64,000 nt of DNA, taken from positions 1,311,488 to 1,375,487 of the forward strand of contig CP133967.1 in the NCBI GenBank assembly GCA_036251935.1, in the 5' to 3' direction. This DNA comes from Orbaceae bacterium lpD04 (GTDB lineage: Bacteria > Pseudomonadota > Gammaproteobacteria > Enterobacterales > Orbaceae). Each line of letters starts with the position of its first letter. The first letter of the stretch is position 1. Made by a program: the position numbers and the translations under genes. Shown here one piece after another: positions 39,080-49,362 of this stretch. Below the pieces are notes generated by a model. That model was not told the DNA's origin. It worked only from the letters and a program-made list of their open reading frames with translations, and searched no databases.

Positions 39080-40708
39080 ATGAATTTTAAAATGACTAAG
39101 TTTCCACTGCTTTTTGCTCAAAAATTATTTATTGCGTTATCAATATTATTTGCACTCGCTGTTTTTATTATGCATCAATACATTAATGGCATTATCGAGA
39201 CCAATTTATATACCAATTTAGGTGAACGAGCCCAGATACAAGCAAAAGAGATCGCCGCTATTCCAGAACTTGCACTTGCCGTGAAAAATCATGATCTTAA
39301 AGCGATAAATGAACTCGTTAGTTTGATTAATAAACAAAGTGATGCAAGCTATATTGTTATTGGCGATAAACATGCAACGCGGCTATTTCATACACAAAAT
39401 GTTGCTATAAATGTGCCAATGGTCGGCGATGATAATCAAGATGTGTTAAAAGGCAAAAGCATTATTATTATTAGTCAAGGATCTTTAGGGCAATCATTAA
39501 GAGGTAAATCACCGATAATTTCTGACGATGGCGTTGTTGGCATTGTTTCTGTTGGCTATATGTTAGATAGGCTCGATGAGTTACATAAAATTCAATCTTA
39601 CCCATTTATTATTTTCTGTGTTCTTTTGTTTGTGGTGCTTTTTGTTTTTTCTTATATTTTTTCATTTTTAATAAAAAAGCAGATGTTAAATCTTGAACCT
39701 AAAGAAATTTCATTATTAGTAAAAATGCAAAGTGCGATTATGGAATCAATTAATGAAGGGTTAATCGCGGTTGATCTTAATTATAATATTACCCATATTA
39801 ATCAATTCGCTCGCCAGTTTCTTAATATTCCAAAGCATGTCGATAATTTAAATGGCACAAATTTGTTCCTTTATATCGTTAGTCCTAATGATTTATTGCG
39901 TAATGATGATTGCTTAATTGAAGATGTTTATGATCGCATTAGTCATTTTAATGATGAGGTCGTTATAGCAAGTCGCATTCGGCTTATTTTTAATGAAAAA
40001 ATACAAGGCTGGGTTATCACATTTAGGAATATGAATGAGATTAATTTGCTGAGTAAACGTCTATCTCAAGTGCAACAGTATGCCGATAATTTGCGGGCCT
40101 TGCGTCACGAACATCAAAATTGGTTAGCAACGTTACTTGGGTTGATTTATATGCAGCGCTACGATGATGCTAAAGAGTTTATTACTCGCCAATCAACTAA
40201 TAATCAGCAGCAACTTGATTTTATTACTGACAAAATAAAAGTGCCAACCATTGCAGGTTTATTAATTGGTAAATTTACGAAAGCCAACGAGATGGGGCTT
40301 GAACTGCAATTTGATCCGATGTGCCAACTTAATCAGATACCGGATAAACTCATTGAAACCGAATTTATGTCAATTATTGCAAATCTACTCGATAACGCTT
40401 TTACCGCCAGCCTTGCGCAATATCAAAAATCTGCGGTTAAAGAGAAGAAAATTGTTTACCTATATTTAAGCGATGCAACCGATGAATATGTGATCGAGGT
40501 CAGCGATGAGGGCACCCAAATCGATGAGGCAGTAAAATCATCAATATTTAAACTCGGCGTGACGACAAAAACCAAAGGAGATGGGGTTGGTTTATATTTA
40601 GTGAAAACCTATACAGAAAAGGCAAATGGTTATATTGAAGTGAATAACAATCTACCTCAAGGAACTATTTTTTCTATTTTTATTCCTAAAGAATATGATT
40701 GCTTATAA
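39080..40708 (+). CDS. citA: Sensor histidine kinase, CitA/DcuS family
   Basis: Membrane sensor for citrate. Domains: TM1 about residues 12-32, a periplasmic PAS (PDC) domain to about 170, TM2 about 173-197, a cytosolic PAS, a DHp region with RHEHQN placing the phosphorylated His at 343, and a HATPase domain with NLLDNAFTAS and GVGLYLV. Length is 542, like Klebsiella CitA. It is divergent from citS and followed by its response regulator 21 bases later. DcuS is the alternative, but the position argues for citrate. Confidence 0.92.
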   Translation: MNFKMTKFPLLFAQKLFIALSILFALAVFIMHQYINGIIETNLYTNLGERAQIQAKEIAAIPELALAVKNHDLKAINELVSLINKQSDASYIVIGDKHATRLFHTQNVAINVPMVGDDNQDVLKGKSIIIISQGSLGQSLRGKSPIISDDGVVGIVSVGYMLDRLDELHKIQSYPFIIFCVLLFVVLFVFSYIFSFLIKKQMLNLEPKEISLLVKMQSAIMESINEGLIAVDLNYNITHINQFARQFLNIPKHVDNLNGTNLFLYIVSPNDLLRNDDCLIEDVYDRISHFNDEVVIASRIRLIFNEKIQGWVITFRNMNEINLLSKRLSQVQQYADNLRALRHEHQNWLATLLGLIYMQRYDDAKEFITRQSTNNQQQLDFITDKIKVPTIAGLLIGKFTKANEMGLELQFDPMCQLNQIPDKLIETEFMSIIANLLDNAFTASLAQYQKSAVKEKKIVYLYLSDATDEYVIEVSDEGTQIDEAVKSSIFKLGVTTKTKGDGVGLYLVKTYTEKANGYIEVNNNLPQGTIFSIFIPKEYDCL

Positions 40709-40729
40709 TAAGAACATAAGAGGTAAAAG

Positions 40730-41419
40730 ATGAATATAGATATTAAAGCGTTAATTGTTGAAGATGAGCCAATCTTAGCTGAAGTTAATGCTGAATTTGT
40801 ACAACGTAATACGAATATTAAAGTGGCCGGAATTGCGTCAACATTAAGTGACGCTAAAATTATGTTAGAAAAATTTAATCCACACTTAGTTTTATTAGAT
40901 AATTATTTGCCCGATGGTCAAGGCATTGAGTTATTTGATTATATAGTTAAGAAAAATTTATCAACCTATATCATATTTATTACTGCTGCAAGTGATATGG
41001 ATACTTGTAGTCATGCCATTCGTCATGGCGCATTTGATTATTTGATTAAACCAGTTTCATATGAACGAATTGCTTATTCACTCCATAAATTTAAGCTATT
41101 TTTATTGCGTCAATCCTCACCTAAAAATCTGAGTCAACGTCAAATTGATGAGCTATTTAATTTGCAAACGAAAGATTTTATTGAGACAAAGAAAAATACT
41201 AAAGGTATTGATGCATTGACGTTGCAACGAATTCAGTCATTATTTATTAATTCAGCAGATGAGTTAACCGTTGAGGATGTTACGCATAAAGCGCAAATTA
41301 GTAAAACCACCGTTAGGCGTTATCTTGAATATTGTATTCAGACTAATTTTCTTCGAGTGGAAATTCGTTATGGCAAAATTGGCCGGCCAGAACGATATTA
41401 TAAACATATAGCCGTTTAA
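40730..41419 (+). CDS. citB: Response regulator, CitB/DcuR family
   Basis: Receiver domain with phospho-acceptor Asp57 (LLDNYLPDG), TAA switch residues and Lys in LIKPVSY, followed by the CitB-type C-terminal helix-turn-helix (VTHKAQISKTTVRRYLEYC) that binds promoter DNA. Length 229. With CitA it should activate the divergent citS-FAH-citCDEFX operon, and possibly citG, which converges on it. Confidence 0.94.
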   Translation: MNIDIKALIVEDEPILAEVNAEFVQRNTNIKVAGIASTLSDAKIMLEKFNPHLVLLDNYLPDGQGIELFDYIVKKNLSTYIIFITAASDMDTCSHAIRHGAFDYLIKPVSYERIAYSLHKFKLFLLRQSSPKNLSQRQIDELFNLQTKDFIETKKNTKGIDALTLQRIQSLFINSADELTVEDVTHKAQISKTTVRRYLEYCIQTNFLRVEIRYGKIGRPERYYKHIAV

Positions 41420-41433
41420 TAACTTTTACGATT

Positions 41434-42339
41434 TTAAGGGTAATGCGATAAAAACCACGTTACGGCAATAAGATCAGCACTTCCACCAGGGCTAATATTT
41501 TTTTCAATTAAGTGTTGGTCAAATTGTTGTAGGATTATTTTTGCATCGGGTGCGAATGCGCTCTTTTCATTTAATAGTTTAGCTGAATATGCTTTGACAT
41601 AATTTAGTCCATCAATACCACCACGAGAGACAATATTGGTATCATTATTATGTGCAAATAGATTTAGCATAGTTTGCCATAACGTTTGCTGCTCGCTATA
41701 ACCTTGCTTAAGACATTCAAAATAGGTGGGTAGTGCATACGTGGTTATGAGTTGATAGCCACTTTGTGCTTCACCTCTGGCACCAGTAAAACCATATTGC
41801 TTAAATAATCGTTCACCAACGGTATTGCCTTGGCTAGTTAGAAGTTCGCGTTCAACCATGCCTTGGCACAAGCTGGCAACTTCATCACAAATCTTACTAT
41901 AGTTAAGGGGTTTATGTTGCGCAGTTAATCGGCCAAGTGAGGCTAAAATAAGGCCAAAGGCAAAAATGGCACCTTTATGCGTGTTAACATTGTTGGTGGC
42001 GATAAACATCGCTGTTTCACATTGACAGCCAATCGTTCTTAGATCTGTTAAGAAAGCACGATTGTCATTATTCGATTTTACGCCATAGTCATAAAATTTA
42101 TCAAGATAGGGCGTAATAGCTGCAATGCTTTGTAAAAAGGTAAGTAAGCTCATGTCAGTATGAGCACCATTGTTACTTTGATCAACAAGCCCAGGTTTTG
42201 GGGTTAAATCAATCTCTTTTAATAATGCGATTTGGGCAAGTTTGGCTGCATCTGAATGTAACTCATTATTTTGTAACGCGAGATTTAAACGTAATTTATG
42301 GATTTTATTTAAATGATCACTCAATTTGATGCCTGCCAC
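41434..42339 (-). CDS. citG: Triphosphoribosyl-dephospho-CoA synthase
   Basis: Makes the citrate lyase prosthetic-group precursor from dephospho-CoA and ATP. Family motifs: LTPKPGLVDQSNNGAHTDM near residue 50, NTHKGAIFAFG near 118, and the C-terminal SPGGSADLIAVTWFL. Length 301. It is separated from the other cit genes by citAB and converges on citB with 14 bases between; it supplies the substrate for CitX. Confidence 0.95.
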   Translation of the reverse strand: MAGIKLSDHLNKIHKLRLNLALQNNELHSDAAKLAQIALLKEIDLTPKPGLVDQSNNGAHTDMSLLTFLQSIAAITPYLDKFYDYGVKSNNDNRAFLTDLRTIGCQCETAMFIATNNVNTHKGAIFAFGLILASLGRLTAQHKPLNYSKICDEVASLCQGMVERELLTSQGNTVGERLFKQYGFTGARGEAQSGYQLITTYALPTYFECLKQGYSEQQTLWQTMLNLFAHNNDTNIVSRGGIDGLNYVKAYSAKLLNEKSAFAPDAKIILQQFDQHLIEKNISPGGSADLIAVTWFLSHYP

Positions 42340-42578
42340 TTAGAAAATTGAGGGTTTATTTAAAATGAGCCCGCTATCTTTGTCAATCATATTCATCGCG
42401 TACTGCATTTATTGCTCCAATTATTTGAAGATAAAATAGTCAAATAGCACAATAAATATTTTTTTATTGTGTTTTATACAAATTAATTTAAGGTACTAAA
42501 GGTGCTGTTTAAAAAATAATTGTGCTTTATGAATAATGGGTTATTTCTAATCATCTAGTCGCTATATAAGAGAACATT
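42340..42578. other. Divergent citG / amidohydrolase gap
   Basis: 239 AT-rich bases with no gene. A palindromic AATAAATATTTTTTTATT stretch lies near 42448. Probably promoters for both flanking genes. Confidence 0.35.
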
Positions 42579-43748
42579 ATGAAAAATATTATTGAAGCAA
42601 TTAAGATATCTGAAAATGATTTTATTAATATTCGCCATCAAATCCATCAGCATCCAGAACTCGGTTTTGATGAAAAAAATACCAGCGATTTGGTGGCCCA
42701 AAAGCTATCCCAATGGGGTTATGAGGTACATCGAGGGCTAGCAAAGACAGGGGTCGTTGGTACATTAAAAGTGGGTAATAGTGATAAACGTATCGGTATT
42801 CGCGCTGATATCGATGCTTTACCAATTGTTGAAACAAGTGGTAAACCTTGGACAAGTAAAATTCAAGGAAAATTTCATGGTTGCGGTCATGATGGGCATA
42901 CTACTATTTTGCTATGCGCAGCAAAATATCTAGCACAAACGCGCAATTTTGATGGCACTCTCCACGTTATATTTCAGCCCGCTGAAGAGCTACTTTACGG
43001 CGGTAAAGTGATGATTGATGATGGATTATTCGAGCTTTTTCCATGTGATATTATTTTTGGTATTCATAATATGCCGGGGTTAAAAGCAGGCGAGTTTTAT
43101 TTTAAAGAAGGTGCAATGATGGCATCTTCAGATACCATCCATATTGAAGTGTCAGGTATTGGTGCTCACGGCGCAATGCCTGATAAAGGTATCGATGCAA
43201 CGATTGTCGCTTGTTATATTGGGACTGCTTTACAAAGCATTGTCTCTCGTAATGTATCTCCGTCACAGGCCGCGGTTGTTACAATTGGCTCTATCCAATC
43301 TGGTGATGCGCCTAATGTCGTTAATGCATCGGCATTAATGAAGTTAAGTGTTAGAGCATTAAATAATGAGGTGCGTGAATTGCTATTAAACCGCATTAAA
43401 GCGCTCGTTATTACCCAAGCGGAAAGCTTTGGCGCTAAGGCCGTTATAACCCATGTGAATGGCAGCCCTGTGTTGGTAAATGGCAAAGAGGCAACTGATT
43501 TTGCAATTGATGTTGCAAAAGAGTTAGTGGGGGCAAATAAAGTGCATGTTAATACGCCACCACTAATGGGCAGTGAAGATTTTGCTTTTATGCTAGAAAA
43601 AATTCCAAATGGTTGTTATATGATGATAGGTAATGGCGATGAGCCGGGCTTTTGTAATGTCCATAATCCCGGTTATGATTTTAATGATAATTGTATTGTG
43701 CCTGCTGCTGCTTATTGGGCTGCAATAACCGAGCGTTATTTAAGGTAA
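42579..43748 (+). CDS. M20 family amidohydrolase (hippurate/N-acyl amino acid hydrolase-like)
   Basis: Metal-dependent amidohydrolase of the M20D type. Motifs: HQHPELGFDE at the N-terminus, RADIDALPI, GCGHDGHT (metal ligands), QPAEE, and the C-terminal metal His in MGSEDFAFM with the NVHNPGYDF ending. Length 389. It likely removes acyl groups from amino acids or related amides in the cytosol; the exact substrate is not visible. An MFS transporter gene follows 77 bases later and could import or export its substrate. Confidence 0.9.
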   Translation: MKNIIEAIKISENDFINIRHQIHQHPELGFDEKNTSDLVAQKLSQWGYEVHRGLAKTGVVGTLKVGNSDKRIGIRADIDALPIVETSGKPWTSKIQGKFHGCGHDGHTTILLCAAKYLAQTRNFDGTLHVIFQPAEELLYGGKVMIDDGLFELFPCDIIFGIHNMPGLKAGEFYFKEGAMMASSDTIHIEVSGIGAHGAMPDKGIDATIVACYIGTALQSIVSRNVSPSQAAVVTIGSIQSGDAPNVVNASALMKLSVRALNNEVRELLLNRIKALVITQAESFGAKAVITHVNGSPVLVNGKEATDFAIDVAKELVGANKVHVNTPPLMGSEDFAFMLEKIPNGCYMMIGNGDEPGFCNVHNPGYDFNDNCIVPAAAYWAAITERYLR

Positions 43749-43825
43749 TGCATTAGTTTTACTTCAACGTGTTTTGTAAAAGAATCATTTATCTAATATC
43801 ACTGAGATAATAATGGAGTTAATAA

Positions 43826-45229
43826 ATGAAGAATAATAATCCCCATTTAGTTGAATCATATGTTGGTAGTGATAGGTTAATCTGTGGCATTGTACTTGGC
43901 GTTATCACTTTTTGGTTATTCGCCCAATCGTTAGTTAATGTTGCGCCAGATGTTCAACGAAGTATTGGTATAGAGCTTGGTTCATTAAATTTAGCAATTA
44001 GTTTGACCGCGCTCTTTTCAGGTTGTTTTATCGTTGTTGCAGGTGGACTTGCAGATAAGTTAGGCCGAGTAAAATTTACTTATTTAGGCTTTATTTTAAG
44101 TATTATGGGTTCACTTTGTCTTATCTTTGCACATGATGTGATGCTTTTTTCATTGGGTAGAGTAATTCAAGGACTATCAGCGGCCTGTATTATGCCCTCA
44201 ACCTTAGCGCTAGTTAAAACATTTTATAATGGGGCGGCGCGCCAGCGTGCGTTAAGTTTTTGGTCGATTGGTTCATGGGGGGGCTCGGGGCTTTGCTCGC
44301 TTGCTGGCGGCGCTATTGCAACTTATTTGGGATGGCGTTGGATTTTTATTTTCTCAATAATATGTGCGTTATTAGGCATGTATTTAATCAGAGGGATCCC
44401 CGAAAGTAAAGTGCAAGATACGGGCAATAAGGCAAAATTCGATTATAGCGGTCTATTCGTTTTTGTTATTGCTTTATTATCTTTAAATTTAGTGATAACC
44501 AAAGGCGCCGCTTTTGGTTGGACAAGCAGTGTGATTGTTTGTTTGGCAATAATTTGTGTGATTGCTATTAGCTGTTTTTTTATTATTGAGTGGAGTAAAA
44601 GAGCAGCGGCATTTATCGATTTTTCGTTGTTTAAAAATAAACCTTATCGCGGCGCAACGTTGTCTAATTTTTTGCTAAATTCGGTTGCTGGTACATTACT
44701 CGTCGCCAATACTTACATTCAAACCGGCCGCGGATTTAGTCCTTTTCAAACCGGCTTACTTTCAATTGGCTATTTAATCACCGTGCTTGCTATGATCCGC
44801 GTTGGTGAAAAATTATTACAAAAAATTGGCGCTAAAAAACCGATGATTTTAGGGACGATAATGACCGGAACAGGGGTTGCATTGATGGCTTTAACATTTT
44901 TATCTGATACATTTTATGTGGCCGCTGTTTTAATCGGTTTTATTCTTTTTGGCCTAGGGCTAGGATTTTATGCAACACCATCAATTGATACCGCAATCGC
45001 TAATGCACCAGCGAATAAAATCGGTATGGCATCAGGTGTTTATAAAATGGCGAGCTCTTTAGGTGGGGCATTTGGTATCGCTATTTCGGCATCTGTTTAT
45101 GCAGCATTACTTTCGCTACGATATTCTAATGAGATTGCAGCAACAATCGGATTGTTGGTTAACGTCAGTTTTTGTTTCCTTTCGACGCTATCGATTATTT
45201 TATTGGTGCCAAAAGATGCAGGTAAATAG
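43826..45229 (+). CDS. MFS transporter, DHA2 (drug:H+ antiporter-like) family
   Basis: A 467-residue permease with about 14 hydrophobic segments. MFS motif A is GGLADKLGRVK near residue 73, motif B-like GRVIQGLSAACIMPS near 112, and motif C-like GSWGGSGLCSLAGG near 150. These are DHA2 hallmarks (relatives of SdrM/QacA). Placed right after the amidohydrolase gene, so the pair may handle an acylated metabolite; multidrug export is the default alternative. Confidence 0.87.
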   Translation: MKNNNPHLVESYVGSDRLICGIVLGVITFWLFAQSLVNVAPDVQRSIGIELGSLNLAISLTALFSGCFIVVAGGLADKLGRVKFTYLGFILSIMGSLCLIFAHDVMLFSLGRVIQGLSAACIMPSTLALVKTFYNGAARQRALSFWSIGSWGGSGLCSLAGGAIATYLGWRWIFIFSIICALLGMYLIRGIPESKVQDTGNKAKFDYSGLFVFVIALLSLNLVITKGAAFGWTSSVIVCLAIICVIAISCFFIIEWSKRAAAFIDFSLFKNKPYRGATLSNFLLNSVAGTLLVANTYIQTGRGFSPFQTGLLSIGYLITVLAMIRVGEKLLQKIGAKKPMILGTIMTGTGVALMALTFLSDTFYVAAVLIGFILFGLGLGFYATPSIDTAIANAPANKIGMASGVYKMASSLGGAFGIAISASVYAALLSLRYSNEIAATIGLLVNVSFCFLSTLSIILLVPKDAGK

Positions 45230-45243
45230 CATTAGCGCTGATC

Positions 45244-45274
45244 ATGCCAAGGCAAGGGTTAGACGCCTTGGCAT
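45244..45274. terminator. Hairpin between convergent MFS and ribA genes
   Basis: Perfect 10-base stem ATGCCAAGGC / GCCTTGGCAT with an 11-base loop, between convergent stops. The U-tracts are weak on both sides; probably a bidirectional terminator or transcript-end stabiliser. Confidence 0.6.
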
Positions 45275-45299
45275 TAAACTAGTTCGTCATTATGCATAA

Positions 45300-45908
45300 C
45301 TAATCATGATTAATTGGGTGGAGATGCAAAATATGCCCCATTTTTTCGGCTTTGGTTTGTAAATAATGTTCGTTATTTGGATTTTCACCGACTTCAAGCG
45401 GAACGCGCTCGGTGATCTTGATCCCTGCTTGCGCTAATACCCGAATTTTTTCCGGATTATTGGTTAGTAATCTAATTACTTTTACGTCAAGTAGCGTTAA
45501 CATATCTGCGCAAATAGTAAAATCGCGTTCATCTGCGGCAAATCCTAACTGATGATTGGCTTGTACGGTATCTAAACCGGTATCTTGTAATGCATAGGCT
45601 CTTATTTTATTTAATAAGCCAATATTACGGCCTTCTTGGCGGTGGTAAAGAAGTATACCTGATCCAGCTTGCGCAATTTGTTTTAAAGCAGCTTCTAGTT
45701 GAAATCCACAATCGCAGCGTAAACTAAATAGCGCATCACCAGTTAAACATTCTGAGTGGACGCGAGTAAGAACGGATTGTTGTTTGGCTATGTCACCAAA
45801 TACCATCGCAACATGGTCTTTTCCTGTTGCAAGCTCTTCAAAACCGACAATGGTAAATTCTCCCCACGGTGTTGGTAATTTTGCCTGTGCAACATTTTTT
45901 AACTGCAT
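45300..45908 (-). CDS. ribA: GTP cyclohydrolase II
   Basis: First step of riboflavin synthesis from GTP. Zinc-binding Cys are visible in [17 protein letters not shown], and the catalytic [11 protein letters not shown] region follows. It is a stand-alone RibA (202 residues), not fused to RibB. No FMN riboswitch is recognisable in the 241-base upstream gap. Confidence 0.96.
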   Translation of the reverse strand: MQLKNVAQAKLPTPWGEFTIVGFEELATGKDHVAMVFGDIAKQQSVLTRVHSECLTGDALFSLRCDCGFQLEAALKQIAQAGSGILLYHRQEGRNIGLLNKIRAYALQDTGLDTVQANHQLGFAADERDFTICADMLTLLDVKVIRLLTNNPEKIRVLAQAGIKITERVPLEVGENPNNEHYLQTKAEKMGHILHLHPINHD

Positions 45909-46149
45909 AAAAACTCCAATTTATTAAAATTTACTTTTGATTATATCGACAATCGTTATGTGCTATAGCAAGTAGTTTAACATAACTGTATTAGTTGTTT
46001 ATAATGATATATATTCAATCTTTTTTAAACAAAAATTACGTTTTATTATCATCAAGTTTCGTTGTTTTGAATTTTTGTAAAAATCGGTACAGCGCTAAGT
46101 AATTATGCTATTATGCGTACTTATTTTTTTAATGGTTATGAATTAAATA

Positions 46150-46869
46150 ATGTTGCCAGCTATCAAAAAAACATTTATTACGCTTGTTATATTTCTTATC
46201 GTTCCGACATTTTTAATTGTTATTGGCTGGCAATGGCAACCTGAAGCATTAAATAGTTCTTCTCAGTATCTTTTCTGGCTTACTCAAATGGCAGGTATGC
46301 CGTGGGCGCTGTTAACGTGTGTTATTCTACCTCTCGTTTTTGCTTTTTGCTTACGAATTACATCTTTACGTAAATTTATTATATTGCTAATTATTTTAGC
46401 CTTGTCTGTTCTCGTTGGGCAGGGAATAAAATCAGTTGTTAAAAATTATACGGCAGAGTCACGGCCCTTTGTATTATGGATAGAAAAAAGTTATCAAGTT
46501 GATGATGATTATTTTTACTCTTTACCTCGTGATGAAAGGCAACAGATAATTAAACAATATGTCTACTTGTCACCTAAAATTCCTAATTGGCTTTATCAGC
46601 ACTGGCGCAATGAAACAGGCTATACGTTTCCATCTGGCCATACTCTTTTTGCAGCAACATGGGCATTTTTGGCATTGATTTTTCTTAACTTTAAACGTCA
46701 TCGTATTATCATTATATTAATGATTACGTGGGCTATTTTAATTGAAATTAGTCGCCTTGCTTTGGGAATGCATCATCCTATTGATGTGATATCTGGCTCT
46801 ATTCTTGCTTGGCTAATTGCTTTATTGACTTATTATTGCGCGGCTAAATTGCATCTGCTTGAAGAATAA
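46150..46869 (+). CDS. pgpB: Phosphatidylglycerophosphatase B (PAP2 family)
   Basis: Inner-membrane lipid phosphatase acting on phosphatidylglycerol-phosphate and undecaprenyl diphosphate. The three PAP2 motifs are present: KNYTAESRP, PSGH (residues ~159-162) and SRLALGMHHPIDV. About six membrane helices; 239 residues (E. coli 254). It lies upstream of lapAB; in E. coli pgpB and lapAB are also close together. Confidence 0.92.
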   Translation: MLPAIKKTFITLVIFLIVPTFLIVIGWQWQPEALNSSSQYLFWLTQMAGMPWALLTCVILPLVFAFCLRITSLRKFIILLIILALSVLVGQGIKSVVKNYTAESRPFVLWIEKSYQVDDDYFYSLPRDERQQIIKQYVYLSPKIPNWLYQHWRNETGYTFPSGHTLFAATWAFLALIFLNFKRHRIIIILMITWAILIEISRLALGMHHPIDVISGSILAWLIALLTYYCAAKLHLLEE

Positions 46870-46964
46870 AGTCAACAATACAATACATCTTTAATCGGCT
46901 TTAGTATATAATTACGCTATGATCACATAGTGAATACTAAATTGACCGAAAGAAGGAAGGATCA

Positions 46965-47282
46965 ATGAAATTCGTTATAATTTTTTTATTGCTCATTGTT
47001 ATTTTTGCTATTTCAATAACGTTAGGTGCCAATAATAATCAAACTGTGGTTTTTAATTATTTATTAGCACAAACAGAATGCCGTTTATCAACACTATTTG
47101 CTATTTTATTTGGTTCAGGTTTTATCCTAGGTTGGTTTGTAACCGGGTTCTTTTTTGTCCGCGTAAAACTACGACATTCATCAACACAGCGTAAGCTTAA
47201 GAAAGTTCAAAAAATGTATGATGATGAAATTGCTAACCGTCAAAAAACGGAATTAACTATTCCAATAACTGACAGTAAATAA
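46965..47282 (+). CDS. lapA: Lipopolysaccharide assembly protein LapA
   Basis: Small inner-membrane protein (105 residues) with two membrane helices and a cytosolic coiled tail, working with LapB to control LPS synthesis and LpxC turnover. The NNNQTVVFNYLLAQTE segment between the helices matches the family. It is preceded by AAGAAGGAAGG and ends 2 bases before lapB. A TATAAT at 46907-46912 may be its -10 box. Confidence 0.92.
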   Translation: MKFVIIFLLLIVIFAISITLGANNNQTVVFNYLLAQTECRLSTLFAILFGSGFILGWFVTGFFFVRVKLRHSSTQRKLKKVQKMYDDEIANRQKTELTIPITDSK

Positions 47283-47284
47283 TT

Positions 47285-48460
47285 ATGTTTGAACTCCTAT
47301 TTTTGTTATTACCTATTGCAGCTAGTTATGGTTGGTATATGGGACGGCGTAATGCTAAGCAAAAATACCAACATGAATCAAACCGTCTATCTCGTGAATA
47401 TGTTGATGGTTTGAATTTTTTATTGTCAAATCAAAAAGATAAAGCGGTTGATTTATTTCTTGATATGCTTAAAGAAGATTCAGGAACACTTGAAGCGCAT
47501 TTAACATTGGGGAACTTATTTCGTTCACGTGGCGAAGTTGATCGCGCTATTCGAATTCATCAAGCGTTAATGGAGAGTTCATCATTAACCTTTGACCAAC
47601 GCTTATTAGCAATACAGCAGTTAGGCCGCGATTATATGACAGCAGGTTTTTACGATCGCGCTGAAGATATGTTTTTACAACTTATTGATGAAGAAGATTT
47701 TCAGCAATATGCCTTGCAGCAGTTGATTGTTATTTACCAATCAATTCGAGAATGGAATAAAGCAATAGCCACAGCGACAAAATTAGTTAAGTCAGGCCAT
47801 CCTAAATATAATCAAGAGATTGCGCAATTTTACTGTGAATTAGCCGCATTAGCCATTGCGGCAGATGATTTAAATAAATCGCTACTTTATTTGCAAAAAT
47901 CGATATCAGCTGATCCCAATTGTGCCCGCACGTCATTGATGTTTGGCCGTGTTCTGATGGCGCAAGGTAATTACCTTAAAGCGGCGCAGTATTTAACACA
48001 AATTTTAGTACAAGATAAAGCTTTTATTGGTGAAGCGTTACCGTTTATTAAAGAATGTTATCAAGTTTTAGATCAGCAAGATGAACTTAAGCAGTTCTTA
48101 AAAAAATGTGTTGAACTTGATTCGGGTAATGCAGCTGAATTGATGCTTGCCGATATTATTGAGCAACAAACAGGTAGAGAAGCAGCCCAATATTGTATTT
48201 ATCGGGAATTAGTTAAGCACCCTAATTTGAAAGGCTTTTATCGCTTAATGGATTATCATGTCGCCGACGCAGAAGAAGGGCGAGCAAAGGAAAGTTTATT
48301 GCTGCTGCGTAATATGGTTGGCGAGCAAATTAAAGCGATCCCAAACTATCGCTGTGAGCGGTGCGGTTTTACGGTAAATTCAATTTATTGGTTATGCCCA
48401 GCATGCCGTTCGTGGGCAACAATTAAACCTATTCGAGATTTTGCTCAGCATTCAGATTAG
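47285..48460 (+). CDS. lapB: Lipopolysaccharide assembly protein LapB
   Basis: TPR protein that targets LpxC for FtsH degradation and co-ordinates LPS assembly. It has one N-terminal membrane helix (residues 1-17), a chain of TPR repeats, and a C-terminal rubredoxin-like metal site, CERCGFTV and CPACRSW, needed for function in E. coli. It is 391 residues long (E. coli 389) and pairs with lapA. Confidence 0.96.
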   Translation: MFELLFLLLPIAASYGWYMGRRNAKQKYQHESNRLSREYVDGLNFLLSNQKDKAVDLFLDMLKEDSGTLEAHLTLGNLFRSRGEVDRAIRIHQALMESSSLTFDQRLLAIQQLGRDYMTAGFYDRAEDMFLQLIDEEDFQQYALQQLIVIYQSIREWNKAIATATKLVKSGHPKYNQEIAQFYCELAALAIAADDLNKSLLYLQKSISADPNCARTSLMFGRVLMAQGNYLKAAQYLTQILVQDKAFIGEALPFIKECYQVLDQQDELKQFLKKCVELDSGNAAELMLADIIEQQTGREAAQYCIYRELVKHPNLKGFYRLMDYHVADAEEGRAKESLLLLRNMVGEQIKAIPNYRCERCGFTVNSIYWLCPACRSWATIKPIRDFAQHSD

Positions 48461-48536
48461 TTGATAAATGATTTTTCGTTAAAATATTGTTGTAAGGTGC
48501 TAATTTAGCATTAAATTTATTTAAAAGAGTGATGTT

Positions 48537-49310
48537 ATGTTTTTGGTTGATTCTCACTGTCATTTAGACAGCTTAGATTATAAAGATAAAACGATTGATG
48601 ATGTTTTATTAGAAGCACAAAAAAGAGATGTTAAGCACTATCTTAGCGTTGCAACGACCTTGTCGGGTTATCAGTCAATGCGAAAATGGTTATCGCCTCA
48701 TTTTGATAAAATCTCATTATCATGTGGTGTGCACCCATTAAATTTGGCTGATGAGGAATTTGATATTGCTTTATTTAAGTCTTTGGCAGCTGACGAGCAT
48801 GTCGTTGCATTAGGTGAAACGGGACTTGATTATTACTATCAGAAAGATAATGTAAAGCAGCAACAACAAGCCTTTGCTGAGCATATTCATTTGGGCCGAG
48901 CACTTAAAAAGCCGATTATTGTTCATACTCGCGAAGCAAAAGAAGATACCTTGGCAATGATTAAGGCTGAAAATGCGTATTCGGGTGTATTACATTGTTT
49001 TACTGAAGATATCGATACGGCAAGGCAGTTATTGGATTTAGGTTTTTATATTTCGTTTTCAGGAATTGTTACCTTTAAAAATGCAGAGGCATTACGCGAC
49101 GTTGCTCGTTTTGTGCCTGCTGAGCGGTTACTAATTGAAACCGATTCTCCATATTTAGCGCCGATCCCTTTTCGTGGTAAAGAGAATCATCCAGCAAATG
49201 TTAGGCAAGTTGCTGAATATTTAGCGGTCTTAAAGCAAGTTCCGCTTGAAGTACTTGCAGAAAAAACAACAGAGAATTTTTGCCATTTATTTGGTGTAAG
49301 ATTATGTTAG
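48537..49310 (+). CDS. ycfH: TatD family metal-dependent hydrolase (YcfH-like)
   Basis: TIM-barrel metal hydrolase or DNase. Metal ligands are visible: SHCHLD at the N-terminus, GETGLDYYY, VHTREA, LHCFTE and ETDSPYLAP. Length 257 (E. coli YcfH 265). It precedes hinT; in E. coli ycfH lies upstream of the same hinT-lpoB-nagZ group. Confidence 0.92.
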   Translation: MFLVDSHCHLDSLDYKDKTIDDVLLEAQKRDVKHYLSVATTLSGYQSMRKWLSPHFDKISLSCGVHPLNLADEEFDIALFKSLAADEHVVALGETGLDYYYQKDNVKQQQQAFAEHIHLGRALKKPIIVHTREAKEDTLAMIKAENAYSGVLHCFTEDIDTARQLLDLGFYISFSGIVTFKNAEALRDVARFVPAERLLIETDSPYLAPIPFRGKENHPANVRQVAEYLAVLKQVPLEVLAEKTTENFCHLFGVRLC

Positions 49311-49362
49311 TATGTGATTTTTGATATTGTGTTAAGTATTGAAAAATAAAAAGGAACATAGT

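Noticed and set aside
45909-46149. FMN riboswitch upstream of ribA
   Set aside because: No conserved RFN-element sequence blocks are visible in the gap.
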